A stretch of 64,000 nucleotides of DNA from Desulfurella acetivorans A63 (lineage in GTDB: Bacteria; Campylobacterota_A; Desulfurellia; Desulfurellales; Desulfurellaceae): assembly GCA_000517565.1 (NCBI GenBank), contig CP007051.1, forward strand, positions 953,039 to 1,017,038. The letters are read 5' to 3'. The translations under genes were made by a program, and so were the position numbers. The notes beneath the pieces were generated by a model. It saw only the letters and a list, made by a program, of their open reading frames with translations. It made no database searches and was not told the origin of the DNA. The first letter of the stretch is position 1. Each line of letters starts with the position of its first letter. Positions 55,861 through 64,000 of the stretch are shown one piece after another.

Positions 55861-56175
55861 TTAACAACCTTCAACTTTCGGTTTTGCAGCTTTTGATGAA
55901 GATGACTTACTTGCTGCTGGTGCAGCTTCTTTTTTCATCTCTTTGCTGCTTGATTTTGTAGCGTTAGTAGAAGTCGTTGCATTTGTAGCGTTAGTAGAAG
56001 TCGTTGCATTTGTAGCATTAGTAGCATTAGATGGAGCAGTAGTTGCATTTGTAGCATTAGTTACATTTGTTGTGTTTGTAGCATTTGTAGCTTGCTTTTT
56101 CTGGCAAGATGCCAAAGTTAAACTGCTTGCTAGGAATGCTGCCATCAACGCAATCTTAATACCTTTTGAATTCAT
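55861..56175 (-). CDS. Lipoprotein with Asn-X-Thr repeat region
   Basis: 104 residues. Lipoprotein signal (IALMAAFLASSLTLASC, lipobox LASC, Cys24). Residues 29-73 are made of Asn-X-Thr triplets: eleven sequons, mostly NAT, with TAPS and TST spacers. A Lys/Ala/Ser-rich tail ends in VEGC with a C-terminal cysteine. No family recognised. AGGAGG precedes the ATG; a promoter lies at 56211-56238. The repeats also show as DNA repeats (55955-56008). Low complexity means homology cannot be trusted; a linker, a glycosylation substrate or an adhesin-like tether are all possible. Confidence 0.75.
   Translation of the reverse strand: MNSKGIKIALMAAFLASSLTLASCQKKQATNATNTTNVTNATNATTAPSNATNATNATTSTNATNATTSTNATKSSSKEMKKEAAPAASKSSSSKAAKPKVEGC
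55955..56008. repeat. Tandem 27-bp direct repeat inside the lipoprotein gene
   Basis: Two perfect copies of a 27-bp unit (55955-55981 and 55982-56008), encoding nine residues per copy (Asn-Ala-Thr/Thr-Ser-Thr pattern). Flanking sequence holds shorter degenerate copies of the GTAGCATT element. Copy number could vary by slippage without shifting frame. Confidence 0.9.
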
Positions 56176-56210
56176 GTTCCAAATACCTCCTAAAAAATAT
56201 TTTACATAAT

Positions 56211-56238
56211 ATTGTAGCTCTTAATATTTTAATGTCAA
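56211..56238 (-). promoter_or_regulatory. Promoter of the Asn-Ala-Thr lipoprotein gene
   Basis: TTGACA (56238-56233), 16-bp spacer, TACAAT (56216-56211); leader of about 30 nt with AGGAGG. Confidence 0.65.
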
Positions 56239-56255
56239 GTATATTTTGACTAAAT

Positions 56256-56594
<339 letters not shown>

Positions 56595-57002
56595 TTAACC
56601 CCCTTGGTATAGTTTAACAATTAATTCCACTTCACCTTTTGGAATATTTAATTGGTTTGATATTTCTTCAATTGATAGCTGCTTATTAAACATTTGTATA
56701 ATTTTTTCTTTAGTATCATTTTCAAATGTTTTTATTTTAACACTTTTTATTAATTCTGTAAGTACAGTATTTTTTTGGCGTACATCATCCAATACTTTTA
56801 CAAGACTTGCCTGTTGAGATTCAATTTTCTTATTAGCCAATTCTATCATATTTTTTTGCTGATTTAACAAATCTTTGATAGACATAATTAATGATGAATA
56901 AGATCTGTTAAGTTTGGAATCAATATATTTTTGCCAAATCAAATATGCCATTACGATAATATCAAACAATACCTGAAGAATAATAAAAATATTTTCTTTC
57001 AT
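56595..57002 (-). CDS. Membrane-anchored coiled-coil protein with C-terminal HTH-like segment
   Basis: 135 residues. N-terminal membrane helix (IFIILQVLFDIIVMAYLIW), a coiled coil (about 35-95, LNQQKNMIELANKKIESQQ), and a helix-turn-helix-like C-terminus (KEKIIQMFNKQLSIEEISNQLNIPKGEVELIV). The layout recalls DUF2802/DUF6115-type proteins, whose role is unknown. It overlaps the PilZ-like gene by 4 bp. Confidence 0.6.
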   Translation of the reverse strand: MKENIFIILQVLFDIIVMAYLIWQKYIDSKLNRSYSSLIMSIKDLLNQQKNMIELANKKIESQQASLVKVLDDVRQKNTVLTELIKSVKIKTFENDTKEKIIQMFNKQLSIEEISNQLNIPKGEVELIVKLYQGG

Positions 57003-57553
57003 AATTCTAATTGCTTTGATTTCAGCCTTTCTCTGTCTAATAGTAACCCATAATATATAATTAATTCTTGATTGTTTTTGTTTATATCTAAAAATTTAGC
57101 TTTTGCGCAAGAATTCCCATTTTTTTGAAAAACATCTGTAATTTTAGCTGTCGCTTTTATTTCATTATGAGAAGAAATAGGTAGAAAAAAAGAAATAGAT
57201 AAAAAATCACCTACTTGCAAAGAATTATTATTGATAAAATTAATCTCACTTGCACTAACAGAACAAGTATAGGTTTTATTATAATTAAGAAATTTTTCTT
57301 TTTCTTTGCCGTCACGCAAAAGTGTAATTAAATAATTTAATTTTGCATCGATTTCTTTCATCATAACAACAAATGCTTTATTTAGACTATCAAATGAAGA
57401 ATCAATATTATTTTGTGCCATCAAAAAATTAAAACTATCGTCATGACTTTCTACTCTATAAATTTCTTCTTTTTCTTTTTGCAATTGCTCTTGCGTAATT
57501 TTAGTATAGTAAATAACAAACTTTGATTCTATTAAACGATAATCATCAGACAT
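56999..57553 (-). CDS. PilZ-like domain protein
   Basis: 184 residues. N-terminal half is helical (EQLQKEKEEIYRVE). The C-terminal half (about 95-184) is a beta-barrel with NKTYTCSVSASEINFI, LQVGDFLSISFFLP and SCAKAKFLDI, laid out like PilZ domains. The usual RxxxR and D/NxSxxG c-di-GMP residues are not clear, so ligand binding is uncertain. ATG at 57553 has GGAAGG upstream; a longer reading would start inside ubiA. Confidence 0.55.
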   Translation of the reverse strand: MSDDYRLIESKFVIYYTKITQEQLQKEKEEIYRVESHDDSFNFLMAQNNIDSSFDSLNKAFVVMMKEIDAKLNYLITLLRDGKEKEKFLNYNKTYTCSVSASEINFINNNSLQVGDFLSISFFLPISSHNEIKATAKITDVFQKNGNSCAKAKFLDINKNNQELIIYYGLLLDRERLKSKQLEL

Positions 57554-58394
57554 TTGCAAACCTTCCCAATAAAAAAGCAACAATCAACACTATGCTAATA
57601 TAACTATTTATGTTAAAAAAAGCAATATTAATTTTCTTTAAATCTTTAGGATCAACCAAAAGATGTTCAATAACTAATAAACCAAAAACTATAAAGGCAC
57701 CAATATAGGTAAAATAATTCAATTTATAAACATACATTGTTAAAAGTAAAAAAACAAATGCAATCAAATGGAATAAAGCTGCTAATATCCGCGCAATATT
57801 TGGACCAAATTTTACTGGTATTGAATAAACACCATTTTTTAAATCAAACTCAAAATCTTGTAAAGAATAAAGTATATCAAAACCCCCAATCCAAAAAGCA
57901 ACAAATAATGCTAGATAGAAAATATTTAAGTCCAAATATCCTGCTGCAGCTACAAACCCACCTAAAGGAGCAATAGCATCTGTTACACCTAAATAAATAT
58001 GACATAACCATGTAAACCTTTTTGTATAAGAATAGGTAATTAAAAAAAACAAAGCAACAAATGATAATTTAAAAGCTAAAAGATTAAGTAAGTAAGCAGA
58101 TATCTCAAATATACAAATAGAAATAATAGTAAATAACCATGCTTCTTTTAGTTTAACCACACCACGTGGTAACTCTCTATTTTTTGTTCTAGGGTTTAAA
58201 CTATCAATTTTATAGTCAATAATCCGATTTAATGTCATTGCAACACTTCTTGCACTAATCATAGCTATAGTTATTAAAATAGTTATTTTTAAATTGTAAT
58301 GATTTGATAATAACATACCAATATAAGCAAAGGGTAAAGCAAAAATACTATGTTCAAATTTTATCATTGATAAAATTTGCTTTAATTTACTCAT
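57546..58394 (-). CDS. ubiA: UbiA-family prenyltransferase (4-hydroxybenzoate/menaquinone-type)
   Basis: 282 residues, about eight membrane helices. Two Asp-rich motifs: NRIIDYKIDSLNPRTKNRELPRG and DILYSLQDFEFDLKNG, binding prenyl diphosphate through Mg2+. GVVKLKEAW and FGPNIAR match 4-hydroxybenzoate octaprenyltransferase-like proteins of the futalosine menaquinone branch (MqnP-type). Overlaps the next gene by 8 bp. Confidence 0.88.
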   Translation of the reverse strand: MSKLKQILSMIKFEHSIFALPFAYIGMLLSNHYNLKITILITIAMISARSVAMTLNRIIDYKIDSLNPRTKNRELPRGVVKLKEAWLFTIISICIFEISAYLLNLLAFKLSFVALFFLITYSYTKRFTWLCHIYLGVTDAIAPLGGFVAAAGYLDLNIFYLALFVAFWIGGFDILYSLQDFEFDLKNGVYSIPVKFGPNIARILAALFHLIAFVFLLLTMYVYKLNYFTYIGAFIVFGLLVIEHLLVDPKDLKKINIAFFNINSYISIVLIVAFLLGRFANV

Positions 58395-58920
58395 TTATAG
58401 CTTTCCAATACTTAATGTAATATTCAATACCTGAAGTCAAAGTTGTAATAACCGTAATATAAAGAAAAATCATACCGATCTCAAAAAAAAATTTATTTTG
58501 ATAACCTACAATTAAAAAACCTAAAGCAATAAACTGGCTAAAAGTTTTAACCTTACCTTGAATAAGGGCAGGTAATATAAAATTTTTTGCTGCAAGTTGC
58601 GCTCTCAAACCTGTTACGGCAAATTCTCTAAAAATTATTATTAAAACAAGCCAATATGGTATATTTATAATTTTAATCATGGCAACAAACAAACTTATAA
58701 CAAAAATTTTATCTGCAAGCGGATCTAGCAATTTACCTAAATTACTTACAAGTTTCTTTTTTCGCGCTAAATAACCATCAAGATAATCACTTATGGCACC
58801 TATTAAAAAAAGTACCAAAGCAGTGTAATTATGATGAAACTCAAGTAAAAGTATAACAGGAATTGTTATAATAATTCGTGTTATTGATAAAACATTTGGA
58901 ATACTTTTATAAACTACCAT
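58387..58920 (-). CDS. pgsA: CDP-diacylglycerol--glycerol-3-phosphate 3-phosphatidyltransferase
   Basis: Membrane enzyme of phosphatidylglycerol synthesis. The CDP-alcohol phosphotransferase signature is complete: SDYLDGYLARKKKLVSNLG followed by KLLDPLADK. N-terminus IPNVLSITRI. Length 177 matches E. coli PgsA (182). Overlaps ubiA by 8 bp. Confidence 0.94.
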   Translation of the reverse strand: MVVYKSIPNVLSITRIIITIPVILLLEFHHNYTALVLFLIGAISDYLDGYLARKKKLVSNLGKLLDPLADKIFVISLFVAMIKIINIPYWLVLIIIFREFAVTGLRAQLAAKNFILPALIQGKVKTFSQFIALGFLIVGYQNKFFFEIGMIFLYITVITTLTSGIEYYIKYWKAINE

Positions 58921-59546
58921 GATACACTTGGAATATTTGTAAAAATTCCGTTTCTCTCCACTATCTTCATTGGTTTTTTATTAGACTTAAGACTCTTTAA
59001 GTTATTATAAACCATAACCGGAGTTGACCCATCAAAATATGCCATTACGGTTTTTACATAACTAATTGTTTCAGCAAATGGTGGGATACCATTGTATTTA
59101 TCTACATTGTTTGGTCCGCAGTTATAAGCTGCTGCAGCTAAAGCGTAATTACCAGAATATTTGTCAAGCAAAAACTTTAAGTATTTCACACCACCATAAA
59201 TATTTTGCTCTAAATTATAAGGATTAATATTTAACAATGAAGCAGTGGATGGAATTATTTGCATAACACCAATAGCACCTTTATTTGAAATAGCTGAATG
59301 ATTTAAACCTGACTCTGCCATAGCGATCGCTAAAACAAACCTTTCATTAACACCATACTTTTGAGCAGCTTTTTCTAAAAGATCTTTAATGAAAGATTTT
59401 TTATAATTGGGATTATTAATAACATTACTAAAAAAAGTTGGTCTATTTTTATACACAATTTGACCATCTTCTATTGTGGCATAAATATTTGATGCAAAAG
59501 ATACTTTATATAATAAAATAATGCATAAAAAAACTGCATACTTCAT
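58914..59546 (-). CDS. Soluble lytic transglycosylase (SLT domain)
   Basis: 210 residues: signal peptide (VFLCIILLYKVSFA), then an SLT/goose-lysozyme-like domain with catalytic Glu in AIAMAESGLNHSAI, GAIGVMQIIPSTA, YGGVKYLKFLLDKY and ALAAAAYNCGPNNV. Cleaves peptidoglycan to 1,6-anhydroMurNAc ends. Overlaps the TPR gene by 4 bp. Confidence 0.92.
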   Translation of the reverse strand: MKYAVFLCIILLYKVSFASNIYATIEDGQIVYKNRPTFFSNVINNPNYKKSFIKDLLEKAAQKYGVNERFVLAIAMAESGLNHSAISNKGAIGVMQIIPSTASLLNINPYNLEQNIYGGVKYLKFLLDKYSGNYALAAAAYNCGPNNVDKYNGIPPFAETISYVKTVMAYFDGSTPVMVYNNLKSLKSNKKPMKIVERNGIFTNIPSVSW

Positions 59547-61237
59547 TTTAATACTTTTATTATTTTTTTTGCTGTTTCATTGTGAGGTTCCCTCTTTAAA
59601 ACTTCAATTGCAATTTTTTTTGCTTTGGATTTATAACCCAGGGCTTCATAAACTTTTGCAAGATGCAAAGCAATTGTGCTTTCTGGTTTTTTAAGTAACC
59701 TATTTGCTCTTTCTAGATAATACTGTGCCAGTTTAAATCGTTTTTCCTTGAAATATCCCCAACCTAAACTATCTAAATAATATGGATTATTTGGCTGTAG
59801 TTTTAAAGCTTTTTTAACCATGTCTATACCAGCTTTAACATCGATATTTTCATCTATATACAAATAACCTAAATAATTTAACACTTCTGGATCATTTGGG
59901 TTAATTCTTAAAGCTTCATTTAAGAAATGTATAGTTTTTTGTTTATCATGTTTTTTATTGTAATATACATCGGCTAGATAAAAATATATTTTTTCTTTAT
60001 CTTTTATTACTTTAGTTGAATTTTTAAGTGCATCAATCAATCTATCCCAATCTTTTTGCTGATTCAATATATAAAAATACGTTTTGTATAGTTCTTCGTT
60101 TGGGTTTAGTTCAATAGCTTTTTGAATTGTCTCTATAGCTTTTTGAGGTTCTTTTAGCTCAAGGTAGCAAAGAGCTTTTTTGGCTTGAGCATCTGTATAC
60201 AGATCACTGGCAAAATCAACATTAGATAGCTCAAGCAACGCTTGTTTATAATTTTTTAAACTAAAATAAGCTACACCTAAAAAATACCTCAAGGTTGGCG
60301 AATGTTCTATATCTGGATTATTACTTAAAAGATCAACAGTTTCTTTATAATTTTTGTTTTGCAAAAGTAAATAAGAAAGTCTTTCAAGATTTATCTGAGA
60401 TCTATCTAAATTATAAGCTTTTTTGTAGTATTCTATTGCCTTTTTTAAATCCTTGTCAATTGAATAATAAATACTTGCTAAAGCAGTATAAACATAAACC
60501 TCTTCTTCTTTATTCTTGTTTGGCAATTTTAGAAAATCCTCATAATATTTTAATGCTTTATTGTAATTGTTTTGTTGAGCATATAAATCGCCTAAAGCAA
60601 TGTATGCTTTTGGATATTTATAGCTTGCTGACATTTGTAGATAATTTAATGCATTGTTATCAAGATTAAATTTATAGTAAATTTGAGAAATATAAAAATA
60701 AACCTCTCCTTTATCAGCAAATTGCCTTGCCTGCATTAAATAATTTATAGCATTGTTAATATTGCCAATTTGAGCATATAGTATAGCAATGTTTTTGTAT
60801 ACATCAAATGTTTTAATGCCCGATTTAACTAAAACATCAATTGCTTTTTGATATTGTTTTTGAATAACATAAACATCAGAAAGCAATAGATACAATTGAT
60901 TATCTTTTGGATATTTTTCTATTGCTGTTTGCAAAACTTCCTGGGCTTTATTAAAATCTTGAAATCTTATTAGCAAATTTACAAATTCAATAAAAAAATG
61001 TTTTTTAGGATTATCTTTTAAAAATAATTCGTATTCTTTTATACCTTCTTTTATATTATTATTATAAAAGTATGTAAACGCCATTATGTAATGATAATCG
61101 CTTGTATTTGAATATTGGTTTAAATCCAATTCTTTGATATTGTAAGATGTATTAACAGAAGGCACAGTAGCACAAGAGGAAAGCACTAAAATAATCGCGC
61201 TAAAGCAACAAAATACTTTAATATTCTTTTTTAACAT
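59543..61237 (-). CDS. TPR-repeat lipoprotein
   Basis: 564 residues. Lipoprotein signal (VFCCFSAIILVLSSC, lipobox LSSC) and then about 14 tetratricopeptide repeats through to the end, for example YPKAYIALGDLYAQQNNYNKALKYY and SPTLRYFLGVAYFSLKNYKQALL. An envelope scaffold or secretion/assembly factor of the BamD/PilF type is likely, but the partner is unknown. ATG at 61237 is preferred; a TTG at 61246 is possible. Overlaps the ispG 3' end. Confidence 0.82.
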   Translation of the reverse strand: MLKKNIKVFCCFSAIILVLSSCATVPSVNTSYNIKELDLNQYSNTSDYHYIMAFTYFYNNNIKEGIKEYELFLKDNPKKHFFIEFVNLLIRFQDFNKAQEVLQTAIEKYPKDNQLYLLLSDVYVIQKQYQKAIDVLVKSGIKTFDVYKNIAILYAQIGNINNAINYLMQARQFADKGEVYFYISQIYYKFNLDNNALNYLQMSASYKYPKAYIALGDLYAQQNNYNKALKYYEDFLKLPNKNKEEEVYVYTALASIYYSIDKDLKKAIEYYKKAYNLDRSQINLERLSYLLLQNKNYKETVDLLSNNPDIEHSPTLRYFLGVAYFSLKNYKQALLELSNVDFASDLYTDAQAKKALCYLELKEPQKAIETIQKAIELNPNEELYKTYFYILNQQKDWDRLIDALKNSTKVIKDKEKIYFYLADVYYNKKHDKQKTIHFLNEALRINPNDPEVLNYLGYLYIDENIDVKAGIDMVKKALKLQPNNPYYLDSLGWGYFKEKRFKLAQYYLERANRLLKKPESTIALHLAKVYEALGYKSKAKKIAIEVLKREPHNETAKKIIKVLK

Positions 61238-62294
61238 ACTCTTCAACCTGATCTACAAAACTATCGAGCAATTCGCTTTCTCTAACTTTTTTAACAATTT
61301 TACCATTTTGGATAATTAAACCAAAATGCCTGCCGCCAGCTATTGCTAAATCTGCTTCTTTAGCTTCGCCTAATGCGTTTACAACACATCCCATAATTGC
61401 CACCTTTATTGGTTTTTTAATATGTGCTAATCTTGCCTTAACCTGTTTTGTTAACTCAATTAAATCTATTTCTATTCTACCACAAGTTGGACAAGAAATA
61501 AACTCTATTGATTGTTTTTTTCTTAAACCCAAAGCATTTAAAATTTCAAAAGCAACATCAATTTCTTTTTCTGGACTATCCGTTAAAGATATTCTTATTG
61601 TATCACCAATACCTTCTCTTAATAAAACGCTAACGGCACAAGTTGATTTTATTATACCTTCAAAATTACCCCCTGCTTCTGTAAGGCCTATGTGCAAGGG
61701 ATAATCGACCATAGAAGATATTTTTTCGTAAGCTAAAATAGTATCTTCCACGTTTGAAGATTTTATTGATATTTTAAAGTTAGTAAATTCCATATCCTCA
61801 AGCCTTACAACCCAATTGTAAGCACTTTCAACTAAAGCATCTGCACACACATGATTATATTTTGTTAGCAAATTCTTTTCCAGAGACCCGCTGTTAACAC
61901 CTATGCGCAATGGTATATTGTGGTTTTTTGCAGCTTCAACAATTGATTTTACTTTATAAAAGCTCCCAATGTTGCCAGGGTTAATTCGAACACAATCGGC
62001 ATTATTTTCAATTGAACAAATGGCAAGCTTATAGTCAAAATGCACATCAGCAATAATTGGTATTGGACTTTTTTGTTTTAATACAGACAATGCCTTACAA
62101 GCCTCTTTGTCTACTATAGCACATCTTACTATTTCGCAACCTTTTGTGTATAACGAATTTATTTGTGCAAGTGTTGCATTAATATCTCGTGTATCAGTAT
62201 TTGTCATAGATTGGACACTTATTGGCTCAAAACCACCTATCGCAACATTTCCAACGTATATTTTTTTTGTTTTTTTTCTTTGAATAAAACTCAT
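61218..62294 (-). CDS. ispG: 4-hydroxy-3-methylbut-2-en-1-yl diphosphate synthase
   Basis: Fe-S enzyme of the MEP pathway converting MEcPP to HMBPP. TIM-barrel part with SVQSMTNTDTRDINATLAQI, CIRINPGNIG-like VRINPGNIGSF and GLTEAGG; Fe-S domain with FISCPTCGRIEIDL and IAIMGCVVNALGEAKEADLAIAGG. Length 358 corresponds to the short bacterial form. Overlaps rseP by 4 bp. Confidence 0.95.
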   Translation of the reverse strand: MSFIQRKKTKKIYVGNVAIGGFEPISVQSMTNTDTRDINATLAQINSLYTKGCEIVRCAIVDKEACKALSVLKQKSPIPIIADVHFDYKLAICSIENNADCVRINPGNIGSFYKVKSIVEAAKNHNIPLRIGVNSGSLEKNLLTKYNHVCADALVESAYNWVVRLEDMEFTNFKISIKSSNVEDTILAYEKISSMVDYPLHIGLTEAGGNFEGIIKSTCAVSVLLREGIGDTIRISLTDSPEKEIDVAFEILNALGLRKKQSIEFISCPTCGRIEIDLIELTKQVKARLAHIKKPIKVAIMGCVVNALGEAKEADLAIAGGRHFGLIIQNGKIVKKVRESELLDSFVDQVEEYVKKEY

Positions 62295-63373
62295 CTTTTA
62301 ATTACATTGTGCGTTGTAACATTTTTTGGTATAAAAAATCGTTTTATATCATTGTAAAATGCAAAAACCATTAATACTATCAAAAGCGCTATGCCAACCT
62401 TTTGAGCAGCAATCTGGAATTTTTCACTTACAGGCTTTTTTCTTATTGCTTCGATTGTAAAAAACATTAAATGCCCACCATCCAATACAGGTATTGGAAA
62501 CAAGTTTAATAATCCAAGATTTATACTTATAATACTAGCAAATATCAAAAATGCGCCAAATCCAGCTTGTGCAGCTTTACTTGCAATATCAACTATCATT
62601 ATAGGCCCCCCAACCTCAGAGGATGGTATAAACCCACCAATAAGCCTAATAATACCTTCAATAGTCAATTTTGTAATGTAAATTGTTTTTTCGATACCCA
62701 AATATAAAGATTTCCATATGGGATATCTAACAAGTGTTGTTTCACCAGAAGGTAAAATTCCTATAACATTAATTTTTTCTTTGTATCCCAAAGGATTTTT
62801 TACAATTTCTGTCTTTGGTTTAATATTTACTTTGACTATTTTACCATTCCTTTGAATAACAATATCTAAATTATTGTGAGTTTTAATTATTTTAGACATA
62901 TCTTCCCATGTAGTTAATTTTATATTATTAATTTCTAAAATTTTATCTTTTGGTTGTAAGTGTGCATAATAAGCTGGAGAATCTTTCAAAACTTTTCCAA
63001 TTTGTGGCGACAAAGTTTGAATGCCGATAGAATAGGCAATAGCAAAAAACAAAACTGCAGAAAGTATATTAAAAAAAGGACCAGCAAATACTATCAACAT
63101 TCTTTTATAAACACTTTGAGCATAAAACGCACCTTCTTTATCATTTTCGTCAATACTATTGGGTTCTTCACCTTTCATTTTTACATATCCGCCAAGTGGT
63201 ACAGCTGATATTACAAACTCTGTTATTTTGGTTTGTTTTTTTAATAGGACTGGTCCAAAACCAATAGAAAATCTTTCTACCTTTACTCCACTTAATACTG
63301 CAACAATAAAATGTCCAAATTCATGTATTATAATCATAACGACTAGCGCTAATATGCCATATATTATATACAT
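62291..63373 (-). CDS. rseP: Site-2 protease RseP-like (M50 zinc metalloprotease)
   Basis: 360 residues. Zinc site HEFGH (17-21) in the first membrane helix, GPVLLKKQTKITEFVISAVPLGGYV, one PDZ domain (about 115-190) instead of the two of E. coli RseP, and the second catalytic motif LDGGHLMFFTIEA. Cleaves membrane-bound substrates in stress signalling. The sigmaE/RseA partner is not in the window. Start overlaps the dxr stop as TAATG. Confidence 0.93.
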   Translation of the reverse strand: MYIIYGILALVVMIIIHEFGHFIVAVLSGVKVERFSIGFGPVLLKKQTKITEFVISAVPLGGYVKMKGEEPNSIDENDKEGAFYAQSVYKRMLIVFAGPFFNILSAVLFFAIAYSIGIQTLSPQIGKVLKDSPAYYAHLQPKDKILEINNIKLTTWEDMSKIIKTHNNLDIVIQRNGKIVKVNIKPKTEIVKNPLGYKEKINVIGILPSGETTLVRYPIWKSLYLGIEKTIYITKLTIEGIIRLIGGFIPSSEVGGPIMIVDIASKAAQAGFGAFLIFASIISINLGLLNLFPIPVLDGGHLMFFTIEAIRKKPVSEKFQIAAQKVGIALLIVLMVFAFYNDIKRFFIPKNVTTHNVIKR

Positions 63374-64000
63374 TAAGACCTCCTTAAACTCTCTATTACT
63401 TTTTCAGTTTCTTTCTTAATTAGCTGTGTTTGATCTTGTAGATCAAAAATATTTTCAGGCATTTTATCCTCAAAATCCTCCATAATTTTTTTAATTATTT
63501 TTGAAATATCCGTAAATTTAATCTTATTTTGCAAAAAATACTCAACACATACCTCATCAGCTGCATTTAATAGTAAACCACAATTTTTATCTTTTTTTCT
63601 AAATGCATCTTGCGCCAAAGCTAAAAGCTCAAATTTATCTAAATCTGGTTTTTCAAAAGTCAAAGTCCCTATATCAATAAGTGAAATTTTATTTTCAAAC
63701 TCAATTCTATCTGGTTTATATAAAGCGTAGGCTATGGGCAACTTCATATCTGGCTGAGCCATTTGAGCAATAATGCTTCCGTCGATGAGTTCTACTGCTG
63801 AGTGAACTATACATTCTTTATGAACAACAACTTCAATTTGTTTGCTATCCACATCAAAAAGCCATCCAGCCTCTATAATCTCAAAACCTTTATTCATCAT
63901 AGTTGCTGAATCAATTGTAATTTTTGCACCCATATTCCATTTTGGGTGATTAAGAGCCATTTCTTTTGTTATACTCTCAAATCGTTCCTTATCAGTTAAC
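63373..64000 (-). CDS. dxr: 1-deoxy-D-xylulose 5-phosphate reductoisomerase, C-terminal part
   Basis: The second MEP-pathway enzyme, cut by the window edge; the frame stays open from the ATG-like codon at 63960 through to 64000. Motifs: ALNHPKWNMGAKITIDSATMMNKG, the catalytic EIIEAGWLF, and the C-terminal NAADEVCVEYFL. The catalytic loop with SGGxF lies beyond the edge. It overlaps rseP by one base. The dxr, rseP, ispG order is known in other bacteria. Confidence 0.94.
   Translation of the reverse strand, partial: LTDKERFESITKEMALNHPKWNMGAKITIDSATMMNKGFEIIEAGWLFDVDSKQIEVVVHKECIVHSAVELIDGSIIAQMAQPDMKLPIAYALYKPDRIEFENKISLIDIGTLTFEKPDLDKFELLALAQDAFRKKDKNCGLLLNAADEVCVEYFLQNKIKFTDISKIIKKIMEDFEDKMPENIFDLQDQTQLIKKETEKVIESLRRS

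Noticed and set aside
55943-56209. Open reading frame of 88 codons on the plus strand opposite the lipoprotein gene, rich in Val/Ala/Phe
   Set aside because: It is the complement of the Asn-Ala-Thr repeats and has no ribosome site; the minus-strand gene has a lipobox, Shine-Dalgarno and promoter.

Overview
The window is AT-rich bacterial chromosome (about one third G+C by eye), tightly packed, with long co-oriented gene strings joined by 1-30 bp overlaps. I see no phage, insertion sequence, CRISPR array or rRNA. It encodes a diderm cell wall and envelope (lipoproteins, TonB, SecB, RseP, lytic transglycosylase), the MEP isoprenoid pathway (dxr, ispG, ispH), an oorDABC-type 2-oxoglutarate:ferredoxin oxidoreductase behind a monomeric isocitrate dehydrogenase, and a GH57 glucan enzyme. 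Together these suggest an anaerobic, probably thermophilic, autotrophic or sulfur-metabolising bacterium in or near the Campylobacterota/Desulfurellales (Desulfurella or Hippea-like). That placement is inference; no 16S rRNA gene is present.

Layout: 1-10198 (minus) is one string: SAM hydrolase, purH, glmU, glmS, CLC chloride protein, UvrD helicase, SecB-like chaperone, tsaB and the start of a DUF1015 gene. 10289-15595 (plus) carries ispH, an inositol-monophosphatase family gene, a metal ABC importer, a NifX-like protein, then a small DUF134/NifX/DUF5320 cluster with its own palindromic operator. 15628-20007 (minus) is pyrG-holA-GH57. 20079-26223 (minus) is a complete phosphate regulon, pstSCAB-phoU-phoB-phoR, behind a four-repeat Pho box. 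26322-28327 holds a TlpA thioredoxin, a protoglobin-PsiE fusion and a secreted SCP2-like protein. 28426-32050 is a small surface-polysaccharide operon (manC, flippase, glycosyltransferase). 32121-34560 is a LytS/LytTR pair, facing tonB, which is preceded by an unannotated 22-codon ORF. 35591-37731 (minus) is tRNA(CAU)-nif3-zinc ribbon-RNase H. 37915-39415 holds two crotonases, followed by tRNA-Gly(CCC). 39582-44958 (plus) is DUF445-ychF-ribF-ubiD-AhpD-like. 44939-48387 (minus) is speE-ugd-radA. 48455-53530 (minus) is icd-oorDABC. 53707-56175 is gatD, murT and an Asn-Ala-Thr repeat lipoprotein. 56256-64000 (minus) is a ten-gene string dxr-rseP-ispG-TPR-SLT-pgsA-ubiA-PilZ-like-coiled coil-glnB.

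Promoters are unusually legible: most match TTGACA/16-18 bp/TATAAT. In at least three and perhaps four cases the -10 hexamer ends 7-8 nt before the start codon with no Shine-Dalgarno sequence, which predicts leaderless mRNAs. The window looks mostly like ordinary chromosome. I do not see an obvious new multi-gene system. The best leads are the leaderless divergent promoter pair, the small ORF coupled to tonB, the tRNA-nif3 junction, the protoglobin-PsiE fusion, the sequon-rich lipoprotein beside murT/gatD, and the DUF134 operator.
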